From NCBI GenBank assembly GCA_025774555.1, contig JALGVT010000020.1, positions 1 to 64,000 on the forward strand: a DNA stretch of 64,000 nt, written 5' to 3'. This DNA is from a candidate division LCP-89 bacterium (GTDB lineage: Bacteria > Electryoneota > B3-LCP). The position numbers were made by a program, and so were the translations under genes. The notes under the pieces were generated by a model, which saw only the letters and a list, made by a program, of their open reading frames with translations, was not told where the DNA came from and made no database searches. Below are positions 16,688 to 27,204 of this stretch, in pieces (within the stretch, counting starts at the first letter, position 1; each line of letters opens with the position of its first letter).

Positions 16688-19171
16688 ATGAAAACGAGGT
16701 TTATCTTAGGTCTCACCTTGTGTGCAGCATTGATCTGGATCGGCTGTGCAACAGATGAAGATACAGTTACCAGCACTCAGGGCTATTCAGGGACACAGAT
16801 TTCTGGTGAACTGACCGGATCGCTTTCCGCCGGTAATAGTCCTTACTGGGTTACCGACGACATCACGGTTCCCGCCGGTGAAAGCCTGACAATCGATCCG
16901 GGTGTGGAGCTGCGTTTCGATGGCCTTTATAAATTTGTCGTGCAGGGACATCTTGAGGCAATCGGAACAGCGGAGGAGAACATCGTTTTCACTTCTATGG
17001 AAGGCGCACTGGGGAATGGCGACTACGGTCAATGGCGATCCATAGTCTTCGATACCGAGAACGACGTTTCTGAGATGGCTTTCTGTCTGGTGCAGTTTGC
17101 AGCTGTTTGGGATTCCTCAGAACGCTACCCTATATACGAGGATCCTGAAGAACTCGGCAGGTGGATAAACAGCGCGGTTTTCATTTGGGAGTGCAGCCCC
17201 TTTATTCGCAACTGCACTATTCTGTATAACGGTTACCATGGCATATTCTGTCTGGGAGGTAATACCAATCCTTATCTCCTGAACAACAACCTGTACGACA
17301 ATGACGGTGACGGCATCCGCTGCGAAACCGGCGCCACCGCCGATATATGGTACAACAACAGCAAGGAAAACAATTCCCGCCAGTTCGCCGAATGTCCTGT
17401 TGGTATCGGCGAAATGACCACGCTGAACGCTAACCGAGACCCTTGCGACTTCCAGTTTAATATAGGACTTGAACCCGATTTTGAGAACAGACTGATGCAG
17501 GATTACGATCTGCTCTCAACTTCGGCGTTGATTGGAGCCGGCTTAGATACTTTAAACGGAACGGGACACATCGGATCGATACCTTATTATGTAGGGGCGA
17601 CCGAGTTGCGAGGTCCCATCGGGGGTACGGTCATCACCGCGGCAGACAGTCCCTGGTATGTGACCAACAACTGTTTTATCGACCTTGGAGAAACTCTCGA
17701 ATCCCAATCCGGTGCAATGGTAATTTTTCAGGGGATCTATAATTGGCGGCTCGCTGGACTTTTTGAGATTGATGGAACGACCTTCGTGCATGAAGATTCT
17801 TCTAACTCTTCCGTCTTCTGGAGTGGAATAAAGATAACAGAAGAGGCGGATAACAGCTCATTCATTAACGACTGCCAGTTCATCCACGCTTCAACCACTG
17901 ATATTTACCCGCCATACGGCGGCGCGTTAACGATTACAGGCTCTTCACCAACCATTAGCAACAATACTTTCACAGGCAGTGAATTCGTGGCGATTAGCTG
18001 CCAGTACGGCGCCGCTCCGGAGATATCCGGAAATACCATAGACGGTTTTGGACCGATGGGTGTTTTCTGCTACAATAATTCACACCCCTACATTCATCAC
18101 AATGTGATTGCCAACGGCGCTGGTTATACGATTCTCTGCGAGTCGAACTCGTCTCCGCATATAGAAACCAACCTGATCTACTCAACCTCCTTTATCGGCA
18201 TCAAGTGCGAGTCCAATTCGTCGCCTTTTATCGAATACAATACCATTGTCAATCACGATTACAGCGGTATTCAGATCAATAATCAGTCCAATCCAACGAT
18301 AGAGAATAACATCATCGCTTTTAACGGGAAATATGAAACCTGGAGTACCGGCACAATCACCGGGGAGCTTTTAGCTGAATTACCGATTGATACATACAGT
18401 GAATTCACTCTCGAGTTCGATATGTATCATCGTCTGCCCAGCATTATCCAGCAGACTTCCTGTGTCGGGATCGGTAATTCAAGCGAATTCAGCAGTTCCG
18501 GCGTCTATCTCGAAATAGAGAACGGAACCGACGTCAGGTTGTATGCTGGCGGAACGGTCATAGATCAGACTGTAATCCCGTCATTCGATTCCCGCTGGCA
18601 GCACGTGAAGATGGATAGAAGTTCAGACGGCAGTTGGGCTGTAACCTGGGATGAAGGCGGAGCCAACGAGATTACTTTGACTGGCAGCGACGGCGGCGGC
18701 GATATTTCTGATATGCACCTCTGGGTTACGGGATCACCTTCAGGGAACTCGATACATACGGATGATTTCACTTTAACGGTTGCCTCGGCAATTGTCTGGC
18801 AGGATGACTTTGAAGACGGCAATTTCACCCTGGATCCAGTGTGGATGCTCGATGCAGGAATTGGAGAAGTAGCGACAATTAACACTAACCTGTGCCTGCT
18901 GATCAAGGGTGAGGAAATTTACGGCAATGCTATCCAGGTTGATGATGAATACACATCTCTTCCTGACGTTATCTACAATGACGCCTATCAGCCGGAAGGA
19001 GAGGGTTATCCCTTCGGCGGTGTTTCACCTGATGCTACCAACATCATGGTCGATCCGCTCTTTGTGGATCTGGAAAACGCCGATTTTCACCTGCAGTCGA
19101 ATTCACCCTGCAAGACTGCCGCATCTGATGGCGGTGAGATCGGGGCTTACGGAAAAGACAGCAACTGGTAA
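16688..19171 (+). CDS. Lipoprotein with right-handed parallel beta-helix (NosD-like) repeats
   Basis: 827 aa; lipobox LIWIGCATDED; repeated N.SSPxIExN..xxx.x.GI.C motifs. Confidence 0.82.
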   Translation: MKTRFILGLTLCAALIWIGCATDEDTVTSTQGYSGTQISGELTGSLSAGNSPYWVTDDITVPAGESLTIDPGVELRFDGLYKFVVQGHLEAIGTAEENIVFTSMEGALGNGDYGQWRSIVFDTENDVSEMAFCLVQFAAVWDSSERYPIYEDPEELGRWINSAVFIWECSPFIRNCTILYNGYHGIFCLGGNTNPYLLNNNLYDNDGDGIRCETGATADIWYNNSKENNSRQFAECPVGIGEMTTLNANRDPCDFQFNIGLEPDFENRLMQDYDLLSTSALIGAGLDTLNGTGHIGSIPYYVGATELRGPIGGTVITAADSPWYVTNNCFIDLGETLESQSGAMVIFQGIYNWRLAGLFEIDGTTFVHEDSSNSSVFWSGIKITEEADNSSFINDCQFIHASTTDIYPPYGGALTITGSSPTISNNTFTGSEFVAISCQYGAAPEISGNTIDGFGPMGVFCYNNSHPYIHHNVIANGAGYTILCESNSSPHIETNLIYSTSFIGIKCESNSSPFIEYNTIVNHDYSGIQINNQSNPTIENNIIAFNGKYETWSTGTITGELLAELPIDTYSEFTLEFDMYHRLPSIIQQTSCVGIGNSSEFSSSGVYLEIENGTDVRLYAGGTVIDQTVIPSFDSRWQHVKMDRSSDGSWAVTWDEGGANEITLTGSDGGGDISDMHLWVTGSPSGNSIHTDDFTLTVASAIVWQDDFEDGNFTLDPVWMLDAGIGEVATINTNLCLLIKGEEIYGNAIQVDDEYTSLPDVIYNDAYQPEGEGYPFGGVSPDATNIMVDPLFVDLENADFHLQSNSPCKTAASDGGEIGAYGKDSNW

Positions 19172-19275
19172 TACCAGTCTATAAACTACGATATAGAGAC
19201 AAGGGCATTAAATAAGCATAGAAAAGGGACCGTCCCAGCGGGAGGATTGAAACTCCCTATCGGAGGTTGACTAAT

Positions 19276-22050
19276 ATGATGCAAAAGCGGATCTCCTTAA
19301 GCTTGATAATCGGATTGTTGGTTTTAGCAGCAACTGCCGGAGCGCGTGATGACCGCCCTATTATCGAGAAATATGAGCCCCCCTCGACCGACGTTGCCAA
19401 TATCAACCGGTACAATCGAGTTCACAACAAGGGCAACATCTGGATGAATTTCACCAACTGGGGTTTCTTCGGGAACAATGGACCGAACGATAATTCTGCT
19501 ATGGAGTGGCAGATATTCCCCGGCATTTGGGCTCCTCAGTGTGAATACCCGGGCAATTCAGATATCCAGTACCTTTTTATGGGCGCTATCTGGGTTGGCG
19601 CTTTGGTGCAGGAAGGCGGTTTCGAGTTTCCTCGGGTGACCTGCGGTTCGGAAGGGTGGACAGGTCCCGGAAGAAACAGTTACGAATTCGAGCCGGGCGA
19701 AATCGGTTCCGGCAATCTGGAAGATTACAGCATGAGGGAACGCAGCACTATCCCCAATTCTTACAATCGGCTGGGTGACTATATCTATGATTCTCTGGCA
19801 ATTTCCGAGCAGGATTTCGTAGCTATCTACTCAGATACGCTGAGCGAACAGTTCTGGACCGGGTCTGATATAGTGGATGGACCGCATTTTCCGCTGGGTA
19901 TTCGCGCTTCTCAGAAAACCTATTCATGGTCCTATAATTATGCTCAGGAGTTCATTCTGATCGATTACGAGTTCGAGAATATCGCATCGAACTTCCTGAA
20001 AAATCTGTACGTCGGCATCTATATTGACGCCGACGTCGGCTGGCTGGGCGAGGGGATCTGGCACGAAGACGATATCTGCGGGTTCCAACAGTATTATTAT
20101 TTTGAGCGACGTCTGCCGGATGGATCGACAGTAGATGATTCGTTAGTGATCAATACCGCTTATATAGCCGATAACGACGGGCGCCCCGACGGCAACAATA
20201 GCGGTAGCGAATTCACATGTCCCAGCGTTACCGGCGTGCGCGTCGTTCGAGCTCCCAATCCTCGTCTGCGCACTTCGTTCAACTGGTGGATTTCCAACGG
20301 TAATGCTGACTTCGATTTCGGTCCTGCCTGGCAGGATGATGGTTCAGAGGGTGACTGGACGCAGATCTTCGGCACAGCAAACGGCGACGCCCGCAAGTAT
20401 TTCGTGCTCTCCAACGGTGAATTCGACTATGATCAGATCAGAGTTGCCGATCAGGACTGGATTGCTGCCAACCCCCAGGGTGTCTGGGATCATACGATCA
20501 ACGATACCGTCTATCATGATTGGCGTTTGGAAACCAGTCTCACCAATGCGGGTAACATAGCCAACGGTTTTGACACACGCTATCTCATTTCATGGGGACC
20601 TCTGGGAATATATGATCACACCGACGTTGCAGGAAATGACATCTACCGTTTGAATCCGGGTGAAAAATTCAATATGACATTGGGTTACGTTGCCGGCGCT
20701 AACTTCCATACACCCCAGGATCCGCAGGGTGACGTCGGGGGGAACAATCCGATCGATTATGATAAATTCAATTTCGCAAACCTGCAGTATAACGCCGCCT
20801 GGTGCGCTCGTGTTTATGATAATGAGATGGTGGATACCAACGGCGACGGCTGGTTCGGCGAAGACGTGGGTAACGACGGACTTTATGCCAATAACGTTGG
20901 TGATTCTGTCGTATATTTCGGCGTATATCAGGGAATATACCCTGGTCCTGATGAAGATGGCTCGGAACGGAACAGCCGATTGGATGACGGTGAAAGGGCG
21001 CTGCTTGAGAGCATGACATATTTTCCTGAGTATGCAGTCGATGTACGTTATGGCGAATTGAACATCGGCTTCATGAAGGACAATGATATACTCGATCCCG
21101 GCGACGGCATCCCTGATTTTAAAGGTCCGCCGCCGCCGCCGATCCCTGAGCTGACCTACGAGCCTTATGAAGATTTTATCCGGCTGCGCTGGAACAACAA
21201 TGCCGAAGATCCGGGATACTTCGATCCCTTCTCGCAGGTTCAGGACTTTGAAGGATATCGGATTTACGTATCGAATACAGGGCTGGAGTACGATTACGAG
21301 CTGTTAGCCGAGTTCGACCGTGTCGATTTCGCCTATTACAGCGTTAACGACTCGCTGTCAACCTACCCGGACGTTCAGACCAATCTTCCGGCGGATTCGA
21401 CGTTCCTGGACGGAATAACCTATTACCGCAAGCCGGTCGGATCCAACTCGGGTCTGGAAGCTATCGTCGAAACGGAAAGCACTTACTATTTCGACATTTT
21501 GAACGCCCGTTCCGGGTTCCCGAGGTATTATGCCGTGACCTCCTTCGATTTCGGCGATCCGAAATCCGGCACCGAGCCCCTTGAAACCGCCCGAAATGCC
21601 AATCGAATGCTGATTGCGCCTTCCGGTTCCCCGAGCGAGAAAGTTGTAGTGGTGCCCAATCCTTATCGCGCTTATGAAGATTATACACAGGCATTCATTG
21701 AAACCAGCCCGGGATCCGGATTGTCATGGGAGAATCACAATGACGGCACACCCGAATTCTTCCCGCAGCAGGACAGGCGGATCGAGTTTTTCAATCTTCC
21801 CTCAAATTGTCTGATTCGGATTTATACAGTAGCTGGCGACCTGGTTGCCGTAGTCCCGCACTCGAGAGAAATTTTCAACGACGTGGGCGATGACAACAGC
21901 GGCTGGGTCAGCGACTATTCAGAGAGTTGGGATCTCAATAGCAGAAATGGTCAGCAAGTGGTATCGGGTCTCTATCTCTTCAGCGTTGAAGACCTGACCC
22001 CTGACAATAAAGGCAATATCGAAGTCGGCAAATTTGTCATCATTCGGTGA
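19276..22050 (+). CDS. Large secreted protein with C-terminal sorting-type domain
   Basis: ATG at 19276 with GGAGG 9 nt upstream; signal peptide; VVVVPNPYRAYEDYTQ...SGLYLFSVEDLTPDNKGNIEVGKFVIIR C-terminus. Confidence 0.8.
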   Translation: MMQKRISLSLIIGLLVLAATAGARDDRPIIEKYEPPSTDVANINRYNRVHNKGNIWMNFTNWGFFGNNGPNDNSAMEWQIFPGIWAPQCEYPGNSDIQYLFMGAIWVGALVQEGGFEFPRVTCGSEGWTGPGRNSYEFEPGEIGSGNLEDYSMRERSTIPNSYNRLGDYIYDSLAISEQDFVAIYSDTLSEQFWTGSDIVDGPHFPLGIRASQKTYSWSYNYAQEFILIDYEFENIASNFLKNLYVGIYIDADVGWLGEGIWHEDDICGFQQYYYFERRLPDGSTVDDSLVINTAYIADNDGRPDGNNSGSEFTCPSVTGVRVVRAPNPRLRTSFNWWISNGNADFDFGPAWQDDGSEGDWTQIFGTANGDARKYFVLSNGEFDYDQIRVADQDWIAANPQGVWDHTINDTVYHDWRLETSLTNAGNIANGFDTRYLISWGPLGIYDHTDVAGNDIYRLNPGEKFNMTLGYVAGANFHTPQDPQGDVGGNNPIDYDKFNFANLQYNAAWCARVYDNEMVDTNGDGWFGEDVGNDGLYANNVGDSVVYFGVYQGIYPGPDEDGSERNSRLDDGERALLESMTYFPEYAVDVRYGELNIGFMKDNDILDPGDGIPDFKGPPPPPIPELTYEPYEDFIRLRWNNNAEDPGYFDPFSQVQDFEGYRIYVSNTGLEYDYELLAEFDRVDFAYYSVNDSLSTYPDVQTNLPADSTFLDGITYYRKPVGSNSGLEAIVETESTYYFDILNARSGFPRYYAVTSFDFGDPKSGTEPLETARNANRMLIAPSGSPSEKVVVVPNPYRAYEDYTQAFIETSPGSGLSWENHNDGTPEFFPQQDRRIEFFNLPSNCLIRIYTVAGDLVAVVPHSREIFNDVGDDNSGWVSDYSESWDLNSRNGQQVVSGLYLFSVEDLTPDNKGNIEVGKFVIIR

Positions 22051-22088
22051 GGCTTAATACAAACTTAACAGAATTGTCGGAGCAACTC

Positions 22089-25000
22089 ATGATCAAGCCA
22101 TTCCGCTTCATCATTGTAAGTAATGCGTTGATAAGCGCCATACTGGCATTTACATTACTATTCACAATAGCTGCGAGCGCATCATCGATTCGCGTGACCA
22201 ACGGAAAGAGTCCTCTATCAGGTCGTGAGGCGCCCAATCTCAGCACAGTTCGCACTGCGCTGCCCGTTGCCGACGGTGTCGATGAAACTATCATCGAAGA
22301 GGGCGATGTGACAGGAACCTGGACGGCGGATGGATCACCCTACCGCGTTCAAGGGAACATCACCGTTCCTGAAGGCGGGTCGCTGACGATTGAATCCGGA
22401 GTTGAAGTGATCTTCGATGCTCATTATCAGTTCACTGTCGAAGGAATGATAACAGCCATCGGCACAGAATCGGATATAATCGTGTTCACCGCCGGTGATG
22501 AGTTGATTGGATGGGGAGGTATGCGTCTCGTGCAGGCAAATACCGCATCCCGCCTGGAGTATTGTCTGTTCACATTCGGAAACGCAACGGGTGATTGGCC
22601 CGATAACTGCGGAGGCGCGATTTACCTTTCAGGCGCCATCGCTGCTATCAAGCATTGCCAGTTTATCAATAACCGAGCCGACAAATGGGGCGGCGCGATT
22701 TATCTTTGGAGCGCGGCTCCTGAGTTTTCCTACAACCTCTTCAGTCAAAACCGAGCATTGGATCCTGCTGATGCGCCTTATGGACATGCCATGTATATCG
22801 GCGCCAGCGAGGGTTTGCTGCTCAATCATCTGACGATAACTGGCAACGAAGTCGATGAAGGATTTGCGCTGTACACCGCGATGGGTGTAACCTTAAATAT
22901 GTCGAATTCGATCCTGTGGGATACTTATGAAATGACTTATCTCGCAGGCGGCATCAACTACAGTGATATTGCCGAGACTGACAATACTATGCGCGACGGG
23001 ATGGGTGTAGGCAACATCAATCAGGACCCGAGATTCAATGATCCAGAGAACCTGGATTTCGTTCTGCGACCTAACAGTCCCTGTATCGACGCTGCCGCTC
23101 CTAATTCGCCTTTCCAGAATGAGCCCCAACCGAACGGCAACCGAGCCAATATCGGAGCAGATGGAAACTCCAGTTTAGCTACAGAATCTTTACCTCTGTT
23201 TTCTTTTGATTCGGACGTGCAGGTTCTCGAAATCGATGCAGTCGATTTCGATCGCCAGAAAATTGATCTGCCCGATACGCTTACACAGACTATCTATAAT
23301 GTGGGACGGCAGGCGCTTGAAATATCATCATTCAATTTTACAAATGAGGTATTCAGCAGCAACTTCGATGAAATAGCAGATACTGTAACTCATCTCGTCC
23401 ATATCGGTCCTGATTCTTCAGCGACGATGCAGATGATCTTCACGCCGGACGCAGTTGAAGATGAAACCGGAGCGCTTACATTCACAGATAATGACACTAC
23501 CAACGAGACTGTTGAGATAGATCTGCTTGGAACGGGAATAGATCCGGTTATCGAGCTTGATCCTGACAACTTTGTGTTTGGCAGCTATGCCGTCGGTGAT
23601 ACCGTATGGGAATCAATCACTATTACCAACAACGGCAGTAATCAGGGCGGTATCTTCTCCGATCTTATCATTGTGTCAGTTGTCCCTATCGCCAACTTCA
23701 CGATCTGGGATGAGGATAGCCTCCGTCCGAACCGTGATACTCTAGCGGTTGGCGAGTCAATAGAATACATCGTTTTCTTCTCTCCTGAAGAGGAGGGCGT
23801 CTTCAGCGACAGCATGGAGATACAGAACAACGCCGGATATGTCTATGTGCAGTTCAGCGGCACCGGTCTGGAACCGATCTTCTATCATGATCCCGATTCG
23901 CTGGAATACGGCGTGGCAGCCATCGGCGAAGAGAGGACGCTCGAATTTGAGATTTGGAATTCCGGTTCCGTCCCGCTGGAATTGACCGATTTTATCGTCT
24001 CCAATCCCGATTTCATCGTTGATGCTCCGCAGACTACAGTTGGAAACCATGATACTGTTTCGGTGTCCGTAACCTTCCAGCCATCTGCGCCGGGAATTTA
24101 CACCGAGACACTCGAAATAGAAACCAACGAGAACGATCCACCCATTCACAGAGTTTATCTCTTTGGCACCGGGACAAGTCAGACCAATTATTGGATCGGC
24201 GAGGTTGGCGACACTACCTGGACGGCGGACGAGTCTCCCTACTATATAGTAGGTGGCGTTACTATCCCGAATGAAGAAACGTTGACCATCGAACCCGGCG
24301 TTGAAGTTCGTTTTGAAGGTGATTTCAGCTTCGAGGTGCGCGGCACGCTTGATGCTCAGGGAACGTCAACGGATCCGATTGAATTCTCTACAATCAACGA
24401 GACTGATTCGACCTGGTCAGGGATATATTTCACAATGGGGTCATCCGAATCTGTAGTGCGGCACTGTATCATGCATCGAGGCGCCACAACCGAAGATGGC
24501 GTTTATGGCGGTGTGGTCCGCGTTGAAAATTCTGCTCCGGTAATCGACCAGTGCGAATTTTATGATAACAGTTCGTCACGAGGAGGCGCTTTAGCGCTTC
24601 TTAGCTGGTCGCAGGCTGAAGTCAGTGATTGTTATTTCCACGATAATACTGCTGATCTGGGCGGAGCTGTTTATGCGGGTTGGTTTGCCATGTCCACAAT
24701 ATCAGATTGTGAGATCGAGGATAATAGCGCCGTGGACGGCGGCGGTGTCTATCTATCGGGCGCTGCCGGGTCAATACAGGGCTGCGTGGTTCATGACAAC
24801 ACAGCTTCCGGGATAGGCGGCGGCGTGTTCTTCGGCGATGGCGCCACGACGGAATTGAGCTTTAACGAGATCGGAGATAATTCTGCCGCAGATGGAGGCG
24901 GTGTAGCAATTCGCTGGTTCAGCAAGCCATACATCCACGACGAGGTTATATACAACAATACAGCTTCGGGTAACGGAGGTGGCATCTTCATACTGGATGG

Positions 25001-26411
25001 ATGCACTCCTTTGATAACGGAGATACTTATCGCCGAGAACAACGCAACCTTAGGGCAGGCGATTTATTCCTCTGCATCTGGATCTGTAATCAGTTACTGC
25101 ACACTGGTCGGGAATAGCGATACCGATGACGGCTGGGTATTGACCGCAATTAACGGCGATCAAACCATGATCAGCAATTCCATCATCGGAGCGGCGACCT
25201 GGCCCAATACTTCAAATCACCCGATTTGTGCGACAGGTTCTGAAATCACGGTCACTTATAGCGACGTTCTCGACACGAATTCAACGCTGACTTACGAAGG
25301 ACTTGAGAACGTCAATATCGATCCTGAATTTGTCGGATTGGGATCAACTGTTTCTGAACAGTATCAACTGGATACTAATTCACCAGTGCTCGATCACGCG
25401 GAAGGTGGTGGAGAAATCGGTTTTACCGGCGGCAACGGAGCGCTTGTCTGGGATATTGCGTTGACGGTGGTTCAGAATCCTGTGATCAATGCCAGCATGA
25501 ACTTTATGTTGACGTCCACTGTGCCGCTGTTGACGGCTCCCTATATGCACGTCGAACAGGATTTGGTTGATACCTTGGAATATGTTCCGGTGGATAGCGC
25601 CTATATGATTGAAATTGCACCGTTGATATATACCGTTCCGCTGTACCAGAGTGAAGAAGGGAGACCCACCAGAGCTATATTTTCTTATAGCAATATCTTA
25701 GGTGAGCACGACAGTGATACGCTTGATTTTGTGGCGACGCAGCTTTCTACCGAAGGTTCCGCCATCGGTTTATCAGGTGACGTTACCATTACTGCCCGCG
25801 CTGTTTTCGGAACCGGTATGTGGGGCATAATTTCATCCTCAGGTTTGCAAGTGCTGCCAGAGACCGGTCTGATTGCAATCGGTTCAGCCTATGAGGTTTT
25901 TGCCGCAGGAGTGGAACTCCAAAATGGTCGTATTGAATTTGTCCTTCACGATGACGTTCTGAACGGTCTGCCAGCAGAGAACTGTGCGGTTGCCTTCTGG
26001 AACGGCGATGAATGGGAAACGCTGCCATCTTATCTGTCCGACGATATGAACATAATTTGGGCATCTCTGGAGGAATCCGGCAGTTATAGAGTCGTCTGGG
26101 GCGAAAACCTGTGCAGCTCTATCATTCTCCCCAGTGATATAACTTTGTCTCAGAACTACCCCAATCCGTTCAATCCCGAAACGGTCATCGAGTTTGCCCT
26201 GCCTGAAACTGAATCAGTAAAGTTGGAAATATTCAATCTGATGGGACGGACGATTGCCACTTTGGTCGATGGCAGAGAAAATGCCGGCTATCACAAGGTA
26301 CGCTGGAATGGGTTAAACCAGAACGGCATGTCTGCTTCAAGCGGAATCTATTTTTACCGCTTGCGCGCGGGCGATCAGATAATATCAAAGAAAATGATTT
26401 TGCTGCGATAA
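22089..26411 (+). CDS. Large secreted beta-helix protein with ASH/choice-of-anchor-D-like domains and C-terminal sorting domain
   Basis: ATG at 22089 (track ORF begins 22047); beta-helix repeats, three DPDxLxFGxxxVGDTxxxxxTIxNNG-like modules; LSQNYPNPFNPETVIEFALPETESVKLEIFNLMG...SSGIYFYRLRAGD. Confidence 0.87.
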   Translation: MIKPFRFIIVSNALISAILAFTLLFTIAASASSIRVTNGKSPLSGREAPNLSTVRTALPVADGVDETIIEEGDVTGTWTADGSPYRVQGNITVPEGGSLTIESGVEVIFDAHYQFTVEGMITAIGTESDIIVFTAGDELIGWGGMRLVQANTASRLEYCLFTFGNATGDWPDNCGGAIYLSGAIAAIKHCQFINNRADKWGGAIYLWSAAPEFSYNLFSQNRALDPADAPYGHAMYIGASEGLLLNHLTITGNEVDEGFALYTAMGVTLNMSNSILWDTYEMTYLAGGINYSDIAETDNTMRDGMGVGNINQDPRFNDPENLDFVLRPNSPCIDAAAPNSPFQNEPQPNGNRANIGADGNSSLATESLPLFSFDSDVQVLEIDAVDFDRQKIDLPDTLTQTIYNVGRQALEISSFNFTNEVFSSNFDEIADTVTHLVHIGPDSSATMQMIFTPDAVEDETGALTFTDNDTTNETVEIDLLGTGIDPVIELDPDNFVFGSYAVGDTVWESITITNNGSNQGGIFSDLIIVSVVPIANFTIWDEDSLRPNRDTLAVGESIEYIVFFSPEEEGVFSDSMEIQNNAGYVYVQFSGTGLEPIFYHDPDSLEYGVAAIGEERTLEFEIWNSGSVPLELTDFIVSNPDFIVDAPQTTVGNHDTVSVSVTFQPSAPGIYTETLEIETNENDPPIHRVYLFGTGTSQTNYWIGEVGDTTWTADESPYYIVGGVTIPNEETLTIEPGVEVRFEGDFSFEVRGTLDAQGTSTDPIEFSTINETDSTWSGIYFTMGSSESVVRHCIMHRGATTEDGVYGGVVRVENSAPVIDQCEFYDNSSSRGGALALLSWSQAEVSDCYFHDNTADLGGAVYAGWFAMSTISDCEIEDNSAVDGGGVYLSGAAGSIQGCVVHDNTASGIGGGVFFGDGATTELSFNEIGDNSAADGGGVAIRWFSKPYIHDEVIYNNTASGNGGGIFILDGCTPLITEILIAENNATLGQAIYSSASGSVISYCTLVGNSDTDDGWVLTAINGDQTMISNSIIGAATWPNTSNHPICATGSEITVTYSDVLDTNSTLTYEGLENVNIDPEFVGLGSTVSEQYQLDTNSPVLDHAEGGGEIGFTGGNGALVWDIALTVVQNPVINASMNFMLTSTVPLLTAPYMHVEQDLVDTLEYVPVDSAYMIEIAPLIYTVPLYQSEEGRPTRAIFSYSNILGEHDSDTLDFVATQLSTEGSAIGLSGDVTITARAVFGTGMWGIISSSGLQVLPETGLIAIGSAYEVFAAGVELQNGRIEFVLHDDVLNGLPAENCAVAFWNGDEWETLPSYLSDDMNIIWASLEESGSYRVVWGENLCSSIILPSDITLSQNYPNPFNPETVIEFALPETESVKLEIFNLMGRTIATLVDGRENAGYHKVRWNGLNQNGMSASSGIYFYRLRAGDQIISKKMILLR

Positions 26412-26439
26412 CCTGAAAATAGTGTCAGGAGCTAAATAA

Positions 26440-27171
26440 ATGAAGCGCTGTAAATTACTATTACCCATCATTCTCATCCTTGCTTTCGGTCTATTGATCG
26501 GCTGTGAAGATGACGCAACGACTGGACCTGTTGATCCTACCACTATCTCCGGCTGGTTGAGTCTGGGCTGGTCAGAATACGAATCCGGTGATTATCAGGA
26601 TGCCGCGGATGCATTTAACGACGGCTTGAACCTGGCTGATAGTCAGTACTGGGATGCCTACGGCGATTGGCTATATGGCACTCAGACGGGCGACCAGCAG
26701 TTGATCGATGAGGCGGTTGCCAGGATGGATGAGGCAGTCGATTATATCGTTAAAACCGCTACGGGATTAGGCTGGGCAGCGATTGAATTGGACGATTTGA
26801 ACGGTGGCAATAACGTGTTCGATATTGTATATGGCATCAACAGCGAATATGGCGATGCCCTCGCGGGACAATCCATCGTGCTGCAGATATTGGAAGAGTA
26901 CACTCAATCCAATAAGAAAGCAGGTGAATTGCTGGCGGTAGATGATGATTGGGTATTCAGTCACAAAGACGTAGATTACCTTGACATCAGATTAGTGCGC
27001 GCTGAAAACTACTTCTTGCTGGCTGATTTTGAAGCCAGTCTGCAGGAAGCGCTCTCGTTAAATGAAATAGTTGGAAACACCGTGCTATCTGAAGCGGATT
27101 TTAACCTGGCAACAATCGAAGGCAGGACGGCGTTGATGAATCTCATCGACGCGTTGGACGATATTATCTAA
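26440..27171 (+). CDS. TPR-like lipoprotein
   Basis: 243 aa; lipobox LLIGCEDD; ISGWLSLGWSEYESGDYQDAADAFNDGLNL TPR-like helix pair. Confidence 0.75.
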   Translation: MKRCKLLLPIILILAFGLLIGCEDDATTGPVDPTTISGWLSLGWSEYESGDYQDAADAFNDGLNLADSQYWDAYGDWLYGTQTGDQQLIDEAVARMDEAVDYIVKTATGLGWAAIELDDLNGGNNVFDIVYGINSEYGDALAGQSIVLQILEEYTQSNKKAGELLAVDDDWVFSHKDVDYLDIRLVRAENYFLLADFEASLQEALSLNEIVGNTVLSEADFNLATIEGRTALMNLIDALDDII

Positions 27172-27204
27172 AAAATTAGTCTCCGGATCACAGGAGCGGA
27201 AATT

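Noticed and set aside
19232-19256. gtcccagcgggaggattgaaac looks like the 3' end of a CRISPR repeat (GGATTGAAAC)
   Set aside because: Single copy, no second repeat at spacer distance, no cas genes in the window; more likely chance or part of a GGGAG/CTCCC hairpin.
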